Source of the DNA: CBDVAK01 sp965371945
GTDB taxonomy: Bacteria; Pseudomonadota; Gammaproteobacteria; Competibacterales; JAHEDQ01
Length of the DNA stretch: 19,340 nucleotides
Assembly (NCBI GenBank): GCA_965371945.1
Contig: CBDVAK010000028.1
Span: 1 to 19,340 of the forward strand
Reading direction: 5' to 3'
Position numbers and translations under genes: made by a program
The notes under the pieces: generated by a model
Databases searched by the model: none
Told to the model about the DNA's origin: nothing
What the model saw: the letters and a program-made list of their open reading frames with translations, nothing else
Shown: positions 8,932-17,779 of the stretch, piece by piece
How the letters are laid out: each line of letters begins with the position of its first letter
How positions within the stretch are numbered: position 1 is the stretch's first letter

Positions 8932-9237
8932 TCAGCCCTTCATGGTGTCCAGGTCGGCCACGTTGATGGTGGCGCGATTGCGAAACACCACCACCAGGAT
9001 AGCCAACCCGATGGCCGCTTCGGACGCGGCGACGGTGAGGATGAAGAACACGAAAATCTGTCCGGCGGGGTCACCCAGAAAGTGCGAGAAAGCGACGAAA
9101 TTGAAGTTCACCGACAGCAACATCAACTCGATCGACATCAGCAGAATGATGATGTTCTTGCGGTTGAGAAAAATGCCGGCAATGCTCAGACAGAACAGGA
9201 TGGCACCCAGCAGCAGATAATCCAGCAACGTGATCAC
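8932..9237 (-). CDS. nuoK: NADH-quinone oxidoreductase subunit K
   Basis: Small three-helix membrane subunit of complex I, related to MrpC of Mrp antiporters, forming part of the proton path between NuoJ/A and NuoN. The conserved membrane glutamates are present: Glu37 in LLMSIELMLLSVN and Glu73 in VAASEAAIGLAILV. I chose GTG 9237 as the start, giving 101 residues, the normal NuoK length. An upstream ATG-like start at 9261 would add eight residues and overlap nuoJ. The GTG lies four bases after the nuoJ stop, with GGAG nine bases upstream inside the end of nuoJ, so the two genes look translationally coupled. Confidence 0.96.
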   Translation of the reverse strand: MITLLDYLLLGAILFCLSIAGIFLNRKNIIILLMSIELMLLSVNFNFVAFSHFLGDPAGQIFVFFILTVAASEAAIGLAILVVVFRNRATINVADLDTMKG

Positions 9238-9241
9238 GGCC

Positions 9242-9844
9242 TCAAGCTCCCTTGTCCGCATCCATCTTGATGATTTTCAGCCGATCGTCGCGACGGACCC
9301 GGATCTGCTCGGCCGGGTTCTGGCGACGGGAATCCGGGCGGCGACGCAAGGTCAAGGTGATCGCCGCCACGATCGCCACCAGCAAAATCACCCCGGCGAT
9401 CTCAAAGGGATAGACATACTGGGTGTAGAGCACGCTGCCCAGCTCCTCGGTATTGCTGTAGCCCGGGGGATGTACGACTGCGGAGAAACGCTCCGACTGG
9501 AAGAATTCCGATGCCAGCAACAGACCCATTTCCGTCAGGATGATCACTGCCACCAGGATTCCCACCGGCAGATAGCGAATAAAACCCTCTCGCAGGGGCG
9601 CGACGTTGATGTCCAGCATCATCACCACGAACAGGAACAACACCATCACCGCCCCCACATAGACCAGCACCAGCACGATGGCCAGGAACTCTGCCTCCAG
9701 CAGCATCCACAGGACCGCGCTGTTGAAGAAGGCCAGCACCAGGAACAGAACGGCGTGGACGGGATTGCGGACACTGATCACTCGCAGCGCCGCAAACACC
9801 AGCACCGCGGCGAACAGGTAAAACAGGAACTTTTCAAAGACCAT
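9242..9844 (-). CDS. nuoJ: NADH-quinone oxidoreductase subunit J
   Basis: Membrane subunit of complex I; its third helix is the one that changes shape as quinone reduction is coupled to proton pumping. The 200-residue protein contains the characteristic segment VYVGAVMVLFLFVVMMLDIN after FFNSAVLWMLLEAEFLA, and about five hydrophobic segments. The C-terminal 35 residues are strongly charged (RRRPDSRRQNPAEQIRVRRD), a soluble extension. The start at ATG 9844 follows the nuoI stop by 16 bases, with a GGAG rather far upstream (12 bases). Confidence 0.96.
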   Translation of the reverse strand: MVFEKFLFYLFAAVLVFAALRVISVRNPVHAVLFLVLAFFNSAVLWMLLEAEFLAIVLVLVYVGAVMVLFLFVVMMLDINVAPLREGFIRYLPVGILVAVIILTEMGLLLASEFFQSERFSAVVHPPGYSNTEELGSVLYTQYVYPFEIAGVILLVAIVAAITLTLRRRPDSRRQNPAEQIRVRRDDRLKIIKMDADKGA

Positions 9845-9860
9845 GAGGTGTCATGCTCCG

Positions 9861-10352
9861 CTATCGGTAAGCCGCATCGGCAGCACGGTCAGCGGCTATT
9901 CTGGCCTCGTATTTGTCACCCACGGCCAGCAGTTTCTCCTTGGTCATGATCTGTTCGCCACGATTCTCGAAGTGGTACTCGAACTCCGAGGTCTCGACGA
10001 TCGCATCGACCGGGCAAGCCTCTTCACAGAAACCGCAGTAGATACACTTGAATAGATCGATATCGTAGCGAGTGGTGCGCCGCGTACCGTCTTTCCGGGG
10101 TTCCGACTCGATGGTAATCGCCAACGCCGGACAAACCGCTTCACAGAGTTTACAGGCGATACAGCGCTCCTCACCGTTCGGGTAGCGCCGCAAGGCATGC
10201 AGCCCACGAAACCGCGGCGACAACGGTGTTTTCTCTTCCGGATACTGGATGGTGACCTTGCGCGCAAAAAACTGGCGCCCGGTCACCCCCATGCCCACCA
10301 GCAACTCCAGGAACATGAAACTCTTGAGGTAATGCTTGACCGACTGCATCAT
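9861..10352 (-). CDS. nuoI: NADH-quinone oxidoreductase subunit I (2x[4Fe-4S], clusters N6a/N6b)
   Basis: Ferredoxin-like subunit that passes electrons from NuoG to NuoB in the connecting part of complex I. The 163-residue protein has an N-terminal amphipathic/hydrophobic anchor (KSFMFLELLVGMGVTGRQFF) and two perfect CX2CX2CX3CP motifs: CIACKLCEAVCP (Cys64, 67, 70, 74) and CIYCGFCEEACP (Cys103, 106, 109, 113), ligands of N6a and N6b. The C-terminal segment FENRGEQIMTKEKLL is also typical of the proteobacterial protein. The frame opens with two ATG codons (10352 and 10349) behind a G-rich stretch; 10352 is given. It follows nuoH after 61 bases. Confidence 0.97.
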   Translation of the reverse strand: MMQSVKHYLKSFMFLELLVGMGVTGRQFFARKVTIQYPEEKTPLSPRFRGLHALRRYPNGEERCIACKLCEAVCPALAITIESEPRKDGTRRTTRYDIDLFKCIYCGFCEEACPVDAIVETSEFEYHFENRGEQIMTKEKLLAVGDKYEARIAADRAADAAYR

Positions 10353-10371
10353 GACCGCCTGTCCCCCGGTT

Positions 10372-10387
10372 GCTGACTGTTGTCAGC
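10372..10387 (-). repeat. Short perfect inverted repeat between nuoH and nuoI
   Basis: On the minus strand GCTGAC-AACA-GTCAGC forms a perfect six-base-pair stem with a four-base loop, in the middle of the 61-base nuoH-nuoI gap. No T run follows, so it is not a terminator. It could be an mRNA hairpin affecting stability or nuoI translation, but it may be chance. Confidence 0.35.
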
Positions 10388-10413
10388 CGCCCTGTCGATC
10401 CACTGCGCGCCCA

Positions 10414-11472
10414 TCAGCTGAACCATGGCCCCAGTTCCCCGTAAATGGCGGCGCCGAGCACGAAGATCCACACCAGGGTCACCGGAATCAACACCTTCCA
10501 GCCCAGCCGCATGACCTGGTCATAACGAAACCGTGGAAAAGTGGCTCGAAACCAAAGAAACAGCAGCAGGAAGAACGCGGTTTTCAGCCACAGCCAGACG
10601 ATACCGGGCACCGGTGCAAAGAACGCTTCCAAAAACGGTATGCCCTGAAATGGTGACAGCCAGCCACCCATGAACAGCACCGAGGTCAGCGCGGCGATGA
10701 GGATCATGTTGGCGTACTCACCGAGAAAAAAGGCCGCGAACAACATCCCGGAGTACTCGACGTGGAAACCGGCGACGATCTCCGATTCGCCCTCGGCCAT
10801 GTCGAACGGCGCCCGGTTGGTCTCTGCCACGCCAGAAATGAAATAGGTCAGGAACAAGGGTAGCAACGGCAACCAGTACCAATGCAGCAGACTGCCCTCC
10901 TGCGCGTGTACGATATTCGACAGGTTGAGGCTGCCCGCCGCCATCAACACGCCTACCAGCGCAAACCCCATGGGGATCTCATAGGAAACGATCTGAGCCG
11001 CCGATCGCATGGCACCGAGAAATGCGTACTTGGAGTTGGAAGCCCAGCCGGCGATGATGATCCCGTAGACACCCAGTGAAGTCAGGGCCAGCAGATAGAG
11101 CAGACCCGCATCCACATTCGCCAGCACCAGTCCGTCATCGAACGGAATCACCGCCCACGCAGCCAGCGCCGGCGCGAATGCGATGATCGGGCTGAGCACG
11201 AACAAAAACCGGTTGGAGCCGGCCGGCAGCACGATCTCCTTGAACATCAACTTGACCGCATCCGCAATCGGCTGCAGCCAACCTTTCGGCCCAACCCGGT
11301 TGGGTCCGATCCTGGTCTGCATATAGCCGATGATTTTGCGTTCCGCAAAGGTCAGATAGGCGACCGAGATCAGCAACGGCAACACGATCACGACGATCTT
11401 GACCAGGGTCCAGACCAGCAAACGCAAACCCTCGGGAAGGGCAAACCAGATGCTCTGCAGTGTTTCAACCAT
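10414..11472 (-). CDS. nuoH: NADH-quinone oxidoreductase subunit H (quinone-channel membrane subunit)
   Basis: Membrane subunit of complex I that forms most of the quinone channel together with NuoB and NuoD. The protein (352 residues from the chosen start) carries the signature segments FAERKIIGYMQTRIGPNRVGPKG near residues 42-64 and SGVAETNRAPFDMAEGESEIVAGFHVEYSG, the acidic cytoplasmic loop lining the quinone chamber. Its family has eight core helices. The frame is open to a GTG at 11499, but I prefer ATG 11472 (MVETLQSIWF), which begins right at the conserved N-terminus; neither has a strong ribosome site. It follows nuoG after 75 bases, a gap that includes the perfect palindrome CTGGGGCCCCAG at 11504-11515. 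Confidence 0.96.
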   Translation of the reverse strand: MVETLQSIWFALPEGLRLLVWTLVKIVVIVLPLLISVAYLTFAERKIIGYMQTRIGPNRVGPKGWLQPIADAVKLMFKEIVLPAGSNRFLFVLSPIIAFAPALAAWAVIPFDDGLVLANVDAGLLYLLALTSLGVYGIIIAGWASNSKYAFLGAMRSAAQIVSYEIPMGFALVGVLMAAGSLNLSNIVHAQEGSLLHWYWLPLLPLFLTYFISGVAETNRAPFDMAEGESEIVAGFHVEYSGMLFAAFFLGEYANMILIAALTSVLFMGGWLSPFQGIPFLEAFFAPVPGIVWLWLKTAFFLLLFLWFRATFPRFRYDQVMRLGWKVLIPVTLVWIFVLGAAIYGELGPWFS

Positions 11473-11547
11473 GCCGCTGCTTCTGTTTGTCGCCGTCACG
11501 GGCCTGGGGCCCCAGCGTATCGTTGATCCTAGCCACCGGAAGCCGCC

Positions 11548-13929
11548 TCAACGGCCGGTTGCCAGTTCGACGGGGCCGACCAGCGGTCCCAGAGCTTCGG
11601 TACCTGCCACACCAGCGGGTATCCACACACAGTCATCCGGCACCGTGTCATCCAGCACCAGCGGTAACACAACCTGCACGCCGTTCTGGCGCACGATCAC
11701 TTCGGTACCGGCCACGCAACCGCTGTTGTCCAGGGTTCTCGCGTTGACACGGGCGTCAGCGACCGCAGCGAGTGGCGTGGCCTGCAATGGCCCGGAGCGA
11801 CGTACCATCGCGTCGACCGCGTAGATCGGCACGTCACCGCCTCGGAAAAGGCCAGCGACATCGTCGCCAACAGCCACTCTGGCGCTACTTTCCATACGGT
11901 TGTCGGGTTCGATCTCCCGGCAGGTCTCGTACAGTTCGTCCAGCACCTGGTCCGCTGACATGTAGTCGAATTCCTGGAGATCGAACAGATTGCCCAACAC
12001 GCGCAGTACCTTCCAGCCCGGACGCGCTTCGCCGGGCGGTGTTACCGCCCCACGGACCGTCTGCCAGCGGCCCTCGAGATTGATCCAGGTGCCGGCGGTC
12101 TCGCCGGCCGCAGCGATCGGCAGCATCACGCTGCTGTAATCACGCGCTACCGGACTCGCCCAGGATGTCAGGGAAACGACAAAATCCGCCTGGCGTACGG
12201 CACTGAGCGCAGCCCCCGGCACCGCACAGTCGAGCTCGGGTTCGACACCGAACAATATCCACGCCCGGCAGGCTTTCTCCACCATGGCGGAGGCTGCAAG
12301 ACCGGTACGGTTGCAGGGTCTCGCTCCAGGCAGGCGGTGCGGCACCGCTCCCGCCAGCCAACCGCCCGCACTGTTGGCAGCTTCCGGGAGGTACCCGAGC
12401 CGGCACTGCGTTTGCGCGGCGATCCACGCGGCCAACCGACACAATACGGAGTAGCCCGGGTGCACCATCGATTGCGAACCCATCAATACGGCACCGTGCT
12501 CGGCGTCGATCAGGGTGCGGGCCAGGGCCTGTTGTTGTTCCCCGGGTTGCAACCCGGCGGCGTCTTCGAGCCACTCCGGCAATGTCACGCCACGCAGCTC
12601 CGCCACTGCCGCGGCCAGTTCGGCAACGCTCCGCACCATCTGCTGAGGCGCTACCAGCAAGTGGTGACTGACCGGAAATAGAAATTCGTGGCGTCGGCTG
12701 TTGATGAAGCTGACCTGTGCGCCCCTGAGCGCCGCTTTGCGAATCCGGTGTCCCGCCAGCGGTTGTTCCATGCGGATGTTGGAGCCCACCAGCAGTGCGG
12801 CATCCAGCGATTCCAGGTCTACCAGAGACTGCCCCAGCCACGGCAGCGGCGGCGCCACGTCCTGGCCTGAGGTATCGGTCTGCCGCAAACGATGATCTAT
12901 GTTGACGATGCCCAGGTCGCGGGCCCACTTTTGCAGCAGGAACATCTCTTCCGCGGTGGCATTGGGAGACACCAGCACGCCGACCGAATCGACACCGTGT
13001 TCCGCGATGACCGCGCGCACGCCCTCGACGGTGGCCTCCAGTGCCTGCTCCCACTCCGCCTCACGTAAGCCCTCATTACCACGCACCAGCGGCGTGGTGA
13101 GCCGGTCCTGTGCTTTCAGCCCCACATAACTGTAGCGGTCACGGTCCGATATCCAGGCCTCGTTGACCGCTTCGTTGTCCCTGGGCACGGTGCGAATGAC
13201 CTCGTTGCGGAGGGTGTGCAAAGAGACATTCGAACCCACCGAGTCGTGGGCCGAAACACTGTCGTGCTGAACCAGTTCCCAAGCACGGGCACGGAATCGG
13301 GAAGGCTTGGCGGTGAGCGCGCCGACCGGGCACAGATCAATGACGTTGCCCGACAGCTCCGAGACCATGGCATGACCAACATAGGTGCCGATCTCCAGAA
13401 ACTCGCCCCGACCGATGGCCCCCAGTTCACGCAGACCGGCAATTTCGTCACCAAAGCGGACGCAGCGGGTGCAGTGGATGCAACGTGTCATCTCGGTGGC
13501 GACCAAAGGCCCGATGTCTTGGTCCATCACCACCCGTTTGCGCTCGCTGAAGCGTGACACGCCCGAACCGTAACCCAACGACACGTCCTGCAGTTCACAT
13601 TCACCACCCTGATCACAGATCGGGCAATCCAGCGGGTGGTTGATAAGCAGGAACTCCATGGTCGCCTTCTGACCGGCGATCGCCTTTGCGGAATGGGTCA
13701 ATACCTTCATGCCATCCATCACCGGCGTCGCGCAGGCCGGCAGCGCTTTCGGCGCTTTTTCCACTTCGACCAGACACATGCGGCAGTTGGCCGCGATCGA
13801 CAATTTAGGGTGATAACAGAATCTGGGAATCCTTATACCGGCGGCATCAGCCACCTCGATGATCATGGCGCCCTTGCGGGCCGGCATTGCCTTGCCGTCG
13901 ATCTCGATCTGGACCAGGTCGTCGCTCAT
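11548..13929 (-). CDS. nuoG: NADH-quinone oxidoreductase subunit G (iron-sulfur, molybdopterin-oxidoreductase fold)
   Basis: Large peripheral-arm subunit that relays electrons from NuoF to NuoI. The 793-residue protein has, in order, a [2Fe-2S] domain with Cys38, 49, 52 and 66 (N1b), the N5 ligands His98, Cys102, Cys105 and Cys111 (HPLDCPICDQGGEC), the N4 ligands Cys150, 153, 156 and 200 (RCIHCTRC, DLCPVGAL), and a long degenerate molybdopterin-oxidoreductase-like domain. The CXXCXXXC site for the extra cluster N7 found in E. coli is not present after residue 210 (sequence there: HDSVSAHDSVGSN), as in the mitochondrial 75-kDa subunit. The C-terminal third is rather Ala/Val/Gly-rich and less conserved. 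The start is ATG 13929, 34 bases after nuoF. Confidence 0.97.
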   Translation of the reverse strand: MSDDLVQIEIDGKAMPARKGAMIIEVADAAGIRIPRFCYHPKLSIAANCRMCLVEVEKAPKALPACATPVMDGMKVLTHSAKAIAGQKATMEFLLINHPLDCPICDQGGECELQDVSLGYGSGVSRFSERKRVVMDQDIGPLVATEMTRCIHCTRCVRFGDEIAGLRELGAIGRGEFLEIGTYVGHAMVSELSGNVIDLCPVGALTAKPSRFRARAWELVQHDSVSAHDSVGSNVSLHTLRNEVIRTVPRDNEAVNEAWISDRDRYSYVGLKAQDRLTTPLVRGNEGLREAEWEQALEATVEGVRAVIAEHGVDSVGVLVSPNATAEEMFLLQKWARDLGIVNIDHRLRQTDTSGQDVAPPLPWLGQSLVDLESLDAALLVGSNIRMEQPLAGHRIRKAALRGAQVSFINSRRHEFLFPVSHHLLVAPQQMVRSVAELAAAVAELRGVTLPEWLEDAAGLQPGEQQQALARTLIDAEHGAVLMGSQSMVHPGYSVLCRLAAWIAAQTQCRLGYLPEAANSAGGWLAGAVPHRLPGARPCNRTGLAASAMVEKACRAWILFGVEPELDCAVPGAALSAVRQADFVVSLTSWASPVARDYSSVMLPIAAAGETAGTWINLEGRWQTVRGAVTPPGEARPGWKVLRVLGNLFDLQEFDYMSADQVLDELYETCREIEPDNRMESSARVAVGDDVAGLFRGGDVPIYAVDAMVRRSGPLQATPLAAVADARVNARTLDNSGCVAGTEVIVRQNGVQVVLPLVLDDTVPDDCVWIPAGVAGTEALGPLVGPVELATGR

Positions 13930-13963
13930 CGGTCCATCCGGTCAGTATTGCAGGAGTATCCGT

Positions 13964-15256
13964 TCAAGCCGCCTCCGCCGTATCCGATCCCACCATGCTG
14001 CGACCGTGTTCAATGTAGTAGGCGAATTCATGCCGATAGTGGCGCAGAAAACTGCGCACCGGCATTGCCGCCGCGTCACCCAGCGCGCAGATGGTGCGGC
14101 CCTCGATGTTGGCGGCAACCGTATCCAGCCTCTCCAGGTCCTCGGAGTGACCCTGGCCGTCGACGATCCGACACAGCATCCGATAGAGCCAACCGGTGCC
14201 TTCCCGACAGGGCGTACATTGTCCGCAGGATTCCGAAAAATAGAACCGCGAGATCCGCCGCAGCATCCGCACCATATCGGTGCTGTCATCCATGACGATG
14301 ACCGCGCCCGAGCCCAACATGGATCCCGCCTGGGTTAGCGAGTCGTAATCCATATTGGTTTCCAGCATGATCTCGGCCGGCACCACCGGTACCGAGGAAC
14401 CACCCGGTATGACTGCCTTCAGGACGCGTCCATTCCAGACCCCACCTGCCATGTCCAGCAAATCGCGAAACGGCGTGCCCATCCCGACCTCGAAATTTCC
14501 GGGCTTGGCGACATGACCGGAAACCGAGAACAATTTACTGCCGCCGGACTTGGCCACACCCATGTCGGCAAACCATTGCGCACCATTGCGCATGATGCTG
14601 GGCACCGAAGCCAGGCTCTCGGTGTTGTTGATGGTGGTCGGTTTGCCGTAGAGACCGAAGTTGGCAGGAAACGGGGGCTTGAACCGGGGTTGGCCTTTCT
14701 TGCCCTCCAGGGACTCGAGCAACGCGGTTTCCTCGCCGCAGATATAGGCACCCGCGCCGAGGGTCGGATGGAGTTCGAAATCGACACCCGAGTCGAGTAT
14801 GTTCCGACCCAGCAGACCGGCCTCCCGGGCATCGGACACGGCCGCATCGAAATGCAGGTAGGGCTCGTCCATGAACTCTCCGCGCATATAGTTGTAGCCT
14901 ATCGTGGCGCCCATGGCATAGCCGGCGATCGCCATGCCCTCGACCAGCGCATGCGGGTTGAATCTGAGTATGTCGCGGTCCTTGCAGGTTCCCGGTTCAG
15001 ACTCGTCGGAGTTGCACACCAGGTATTTCTGGCCCTGATAATCACGGGGCATGAAACTCCACTTGAGACCGGTGGGGAAACCAGCGCCGCCACGACCACG
15101 CAGACCGGAGGCCTTGACCTCCTCGATCACTTCCTGCGGCGACACCTTGTCGTTGAGGATTCGCTTCCACGCTTGGTAACCACCGAGGCTGACATAGCTT
15201 TCCATCGACCACGGACATTCCAGGCCCAGGGTGGCGTAACAGACTTCGTTGGCCAT
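13964..15256 (-). CDS. nuoF: NADH-quinone oxidoreductase subunit F (NADH- and FMN-binding)
   Basis: NADH-oxidising subunit of complex I: it binds NADH and FMN and passes electrons to cluster N3. The 430-residue protein shows the nucleotide/FMN glycine-rich motif GLRGRGGAGFPTGLKW (about 51-66), CNSDESEPGTCKDRDI (81-96), GAGAYICGEETALLESLEG, and the N3 ligands Cys344, 347 and 350 (SCGQCTPCREG) plus Cys390 (TICALGDAAA). Length and motifs are complete. The ATG at 15256 is four bases after the nuoE stop, with GGAG overlapping the end of nuoE seven bases upstream. Together with NuoE and NuoG this shows that the complex takes electrons from NADH, not only from ferredoxin. Confidence 0.98.
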   Translation of the reverse strand: MANEVCYATLGLECPWSMESYVSLGGYQAWKRILNDKVSPQEVIEEVKASGLRGRGGAGFPTGLKWSFMPRDYQGQKYLVCNSDESEPGTCKDRDILRFNPHALVEGMAIAGYAMGATIGYNYMRGEFMDEPYLHFDAAVSDAREAGLLGRNILDSGVDFELHPTLGAGAYICGEETALLESLEGKKGQPRFKPPFPANFGLYGKPTTINNTESLASVPSIMRNGAQWFADMGVAKSGGSKLFSVSGHVAKPGNFEVGMGTPFRDLLDMAGGVWNGRVLKAVIPGGSSVPVVPAEIMLETNMDYDSLTQAGSMLGSGAVIVMDDSTDMVRMLRRISRFYFSESCGQCTPCREGTGWLYRMLCRIVDGQGHSEDLERLDTVAANIEGRTICALGDAAAMPVRSFLRHYRHEFAYYIEHGRSMVGSDTAEAA

Positions 15257-15260
15257 ACGG

Positions 15261-15779
15261 TTACTCCAGACCGTCCAGGATCTGATCCACCTTGTCGGCG
15301 GTCAGATGCTCATGATAAACGTGGTCGACCTGCATCATGGGCGCACCGCAACAGGCAGCCAGACACTCTTCCTCAGCCTTGAGGTAAATCCTGCCGTCGG
15401 CGGTACTCTCACCGAGCTTGATCCCCAGACGCTGCTCGATATGTTCGACGATGCGATCGGCACCGCGCAGCATGCAGGAGATATTGGTGCACACCGCGAC
15501 ATTGTGACGCCCGACCGGCCGGGATTCCATCATCGAATAAAAGCTCACCACTTCATACACCGCGATCGCCGGCATACCCAGGTAGGCGGCCACCGCATCC
15601 ATCAGTTCGGTGGTGAGATAACCGCCATTGTGATGCTGTACCACGCGCAATGCCGCCAGTACCGCGGACTGTTTTCGATCCGGCGGATACTTCTCCAGCC
15701 AGCGATCGATCTCCTCGCGGACGTGGCTATCAAGCCGGCCGTCGATGTCGCCGTTGTCCAGGGGGTCGGCCCCGCTCAC
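15261..15779 (-). CDS. nuoE: NADH-quinone oxidoreductase subunit E ([2Fe-2S] cluster N1a)
   Basis: Thioredoxin-fold subunit that accompanies NuoF and holds cluster N1a. The 172-residue protein has an N-terminal helical part (LAALRVVQHHNGGYLT) and the four ligands Cys97 and Cys102 (VCTNISCML) and Cys139 and Cys143 (EECLAACCGAP), with the expected spacing. The start is a GTG at 15779 that overlaps the nuoD stop by four bases (GTGA). The choice is supported by GGGGAG eight bases upstream (15788-15793). The first 15 or so residues are rich in Asp and Gly and are not conserved. Confidence 0.96.
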   Translation of the reverse strand: MSGADPLDNGDIDGRLDSHVREEIDRWLEKYPPDRKQSAVLAALRVVQHHNGGYLTTELMDAVAAYLGMPAIAVYEVVSFYSMMESRPVGRHNVAVCTNISCMLRGADRIVEHIEQRLGIKLGESTADGRIYLKAEEECLAACCGAPMMQVDHVYHEHLTADKVDQILDGLE

Positions 15780-17029
15780 CGGTCTATCTCCCCGAACACC
15801 ACATCCAGGGTACCGATCACCGTCACCACGTCAGCCAGCATATGCCCCCGCACCAGATGGTCGACGCCCGCCATATGGGGGTAACCCGGGGCCCTGATCT
15901 TGAGCCGATACGGCTTGTTGGCGCCATCGGAGATGATGTAGCAACCGAACTCCCCCTTGGGGTGTTCGATCGCCGCGTAGACCTCGCCCTCGGGTACACA
16001 ATAGCCTTCGGTGAACAGCTTGAAGTGGTGGATGAGGGCCTCCATATCCTCTTTCATCTCCTCACGCCCGGGCGGATCAACCTTGTGGTCGTCGAGCATC
16101 ACCGGTCCCGGGTTGGCACGCAGCCACTCGATGCACTGGCGAATGATACGATTCGACTGACGCATTTCCTCCACCCGCACCAGATAACGATCGTAACTGT
16201 CACCATTGGTGCCAATGGGTATATCGAAATCCATCTGATCGTAGACTTCGTAGGGCTGTTTCTTGCGAAGATCCCATGCCACCCCCGAGCCGCGCAACAT
16301 CGGCCCGGTAAACCCCATATTGAGCGCATCCTCGGGGCTCACCACGCCGATTCCCACGGTGCGCTGCTTCCAGATACGATTGTCGGTCAACAGGGCCTCG
16401 TACTCGTCGATGTGGTGCGGAAACCCGTCGGTGAAATGCTCGATGAAATCGAGCAGGGAGCCGGAACGCTCCTCGTTGAGACGGCGCGCCTCGCGCTCGC
16501 TGCGCGCCGCGGAAGTCTGGTACTGGGCCATGCTGTCGGGCAGATCGCGATACACGCCACCAGGGCGATAGTAAGTTGCATGCATGCGTGCCCCTGACAC
16601 CGCCTCGTAGCAGTCGAGCAGGTCCTCGCGCTCGCGAAAGCAGTACAGGAACATGGTCATGGCGCCGACATCGAGCGCATGGGTTCCCAGCCACATGAGA
16701 TGATTGAGCACCCGCGTGATCTCGTCGAACAGAACACGAATGTAGCGGGCCCGTATCGGCGGTACGATGCCCAGCAGCTTTTCGATCGCCAGTACATAGC
16801 CATGCTCGTTGCACATCATCGACACATAGTCGAGACGGTCCATGTAGCCGATGCTCTGATTGTAGGGTTTGCTCTCGGCGAGCTTCTCGGTGCCACGATG
16901 CAGCAAGCCGACATGCGGGTCGGCACGGCGGATGACCTCACCGTCCAATTCCAGCACCAGACGCAGGACACCGTGTGCCGCCGGGTGTTGCGGCCCGAAA
17001 TTGAGCGTGTAGCTCTGAATCTCAGGCAT
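15776..17029 (-). CDS. nuoD: NADH-quinone oxidoreductase subunit D (49-kDa-type, quinone site)
   Basis: Peripheral-arm subunit derived from the hydrogenase large subunit; with NuoB it forms the quinone reduction site. The start chosen (ATG 17029) gives 417 residues, the usual length, and begins MPEIQSYTLNFGPQHPAAHG. Further signatures are RADPHVGLLHRGTEKL, ESKPYNQSIGYMDRLDYVSMM, GSGVAWDLRKKQPY and the C-terminal stretch GVDHLVRGHMLADVVTVIG ending DVVFGEIDR. The start is seven codons inside a longer open frame and overlaps the end of nuoC by eight bases; AGGGGAG lies eight bases upstream. nuoC and nuoD are separate here, unlike the fused nuoCD of enterobacteria. Confidence 0.98.
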   Translation of the reverse strand: MPEIQSYTLNFGPQHPAAHGVLRLVLELDGEVIRRADPHVGLLHRGTEKLAESKPYNQSIGYMDRLDYVSMMCNEHGYVLAIEKLLGIVPPIRARYIRVLFDEITRVLNHLMWLGTHALDVGAMTMFLYCFREREDLLDCYEAVSGARMHATYYRPGGVYRDLPDSMAQYQTSAARSEREARRLNEERSGSLLDFIEHFTDGFPHHIDEYEALLTDNRIWKQRTVGIGVVSPEDALNMGFTGPMLRGSGVAWDLRKKQPYEVYDQMDFDIPIGTNGDSYDRYLVRVEEMRQSNRIIRQCIEWLRANPGPVMLDDHKVDPPGREEMKEDMEALIHHFKLFTEGYCVPEGEVYAAIEHPKGEFGCYIISDGANKPYRLKIRAPGYPHMAGVDHLVRGHMLADVVTVIGTLDVVFGEIDR

Positions 17030-17723
17030 CTCCGGGACTCCCCTGACCACCCGTTGGCGGCGGTCGAATGACCCTCGGCACCAGCACCCTCGGTTCGATG
17101 CTCACCGGCTCATAGACGACGCGGCCTTGTTCGGTGTCGTACCGCATTTCCACCTGGCCCACCAACGGAAAATCCTTGCGAAACGGGTGACCGATGAATC
17201 CGTAGTCGGTCAGCAATCTGCGCAGGTCCGGGTGCCCCTCGAACACGATCCCGAACAGGTCAAATGCTTCCCGCTCGAACCAGTCCGCGCCACGCCAGAC
17301 ATCAAACAGAGAATCCACCACCGGCAATTCATCATCCGCCGCATAACAGCGCAGCCGTACCCGCCAGTTGTGGGTCAACGACAACAGGTGGACCACCACG
17401 GCGAAGCGACGCTCCGAAGCCGCCGCCTGGACAACCACTGCCGCGGAGCGACCGGTGCTGCGCTCCACCACGCCGCGGCTGAAACCGGTACCGCTCGCAC
17501 CGTCGGTCTGCCACTCCGTCGTGCCGTAGGCGGAATAGTCCACTCCGCACAAGTCGGTGAGCTGTTCGAACGCAAACCCCGGGTCTTCCCGAAGCGCACC
17601 GCAGACCTCCAGCCAGGCACCGTGAGGCACCTCGAAGGTAGGCATATCCGCGCTTCCGGGTGCATCCACGAGTTCCGGAAAACGCTCCGCGATACGTGCT
17701 TTGAGTGTTTCGGTTTTCGACAT
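17022..17723 (-). CDS. nuoC: NADH-quinone oxidoreductase subunit C (30-kDa-type)
   Basis: Structural subunit of the connecting module that packs against NuoD and NuoB. The 233-residue protein shows the family signature WFEREAFDLFGIVFEGHPDL followed by RRLLTDYGFIGHPFRKDFPL, and ends in VYEPVSIEPRVLVPRVIR. Compared with short mitochondrial-type NuoC, there is an insert of about 30 residues (about 72-105, GASGTGFSRGVVERSTGRSA) before the VVHLLSLTHNWRVRLR strand; from memory, similar inserts occur in gammaproteobacterial NuoC. It starts at ATG 17723, 56 bases after nuoB, with no good Shine-Dalgarno sequence, and overlaps nuoD by eight bases. Confidence 0.97.
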   Translation of the reverse strand: MSKTETLKARIAERFPELVDAPGSADMPTFEVPHGAWLEVCGALREDPGFAFEQLTDLCGVDYSAYGTTEWQTDGASGTGFSRGVVERSTGRSAAVVVQAAASERRFAVVVHLLSLTHNWRVRLRCYAADDELPVVDSLFDVWRGADWFEREAFDLFGIVFEGHPDLRRLLTDYGFIGHPFRKDFPLVGQVEMRYDTEQGRVVYEPVSIEPRVLVPRVIRPPPTGGQGSPGDA

Positions 17724-17779
17724 GTCACTGAGATCCGTGGATTCAATCCGGCGGGATCAGCTCCTCCCTGGCTTCACAA

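Noticed and set aside
11548..13929. Missing N7 cluster cysteines in NuoG as a sign of a degenerate gene
   Set aside because: N7 is absent in many proteobacterial and mitochondrial homologues, and all N1b, N4 and N5 ligands are intact, so this is normal variation.
17088..17117. NuoC internal insert as a novel domain
   Set aside because: The insert is in the N-terminal half of NuoC (residues about 72-105), is short, and similar inserts are known to me from other gammaproteobacterial NuoC proteins, so it is not novel; the interval given is only a marker within the gene.
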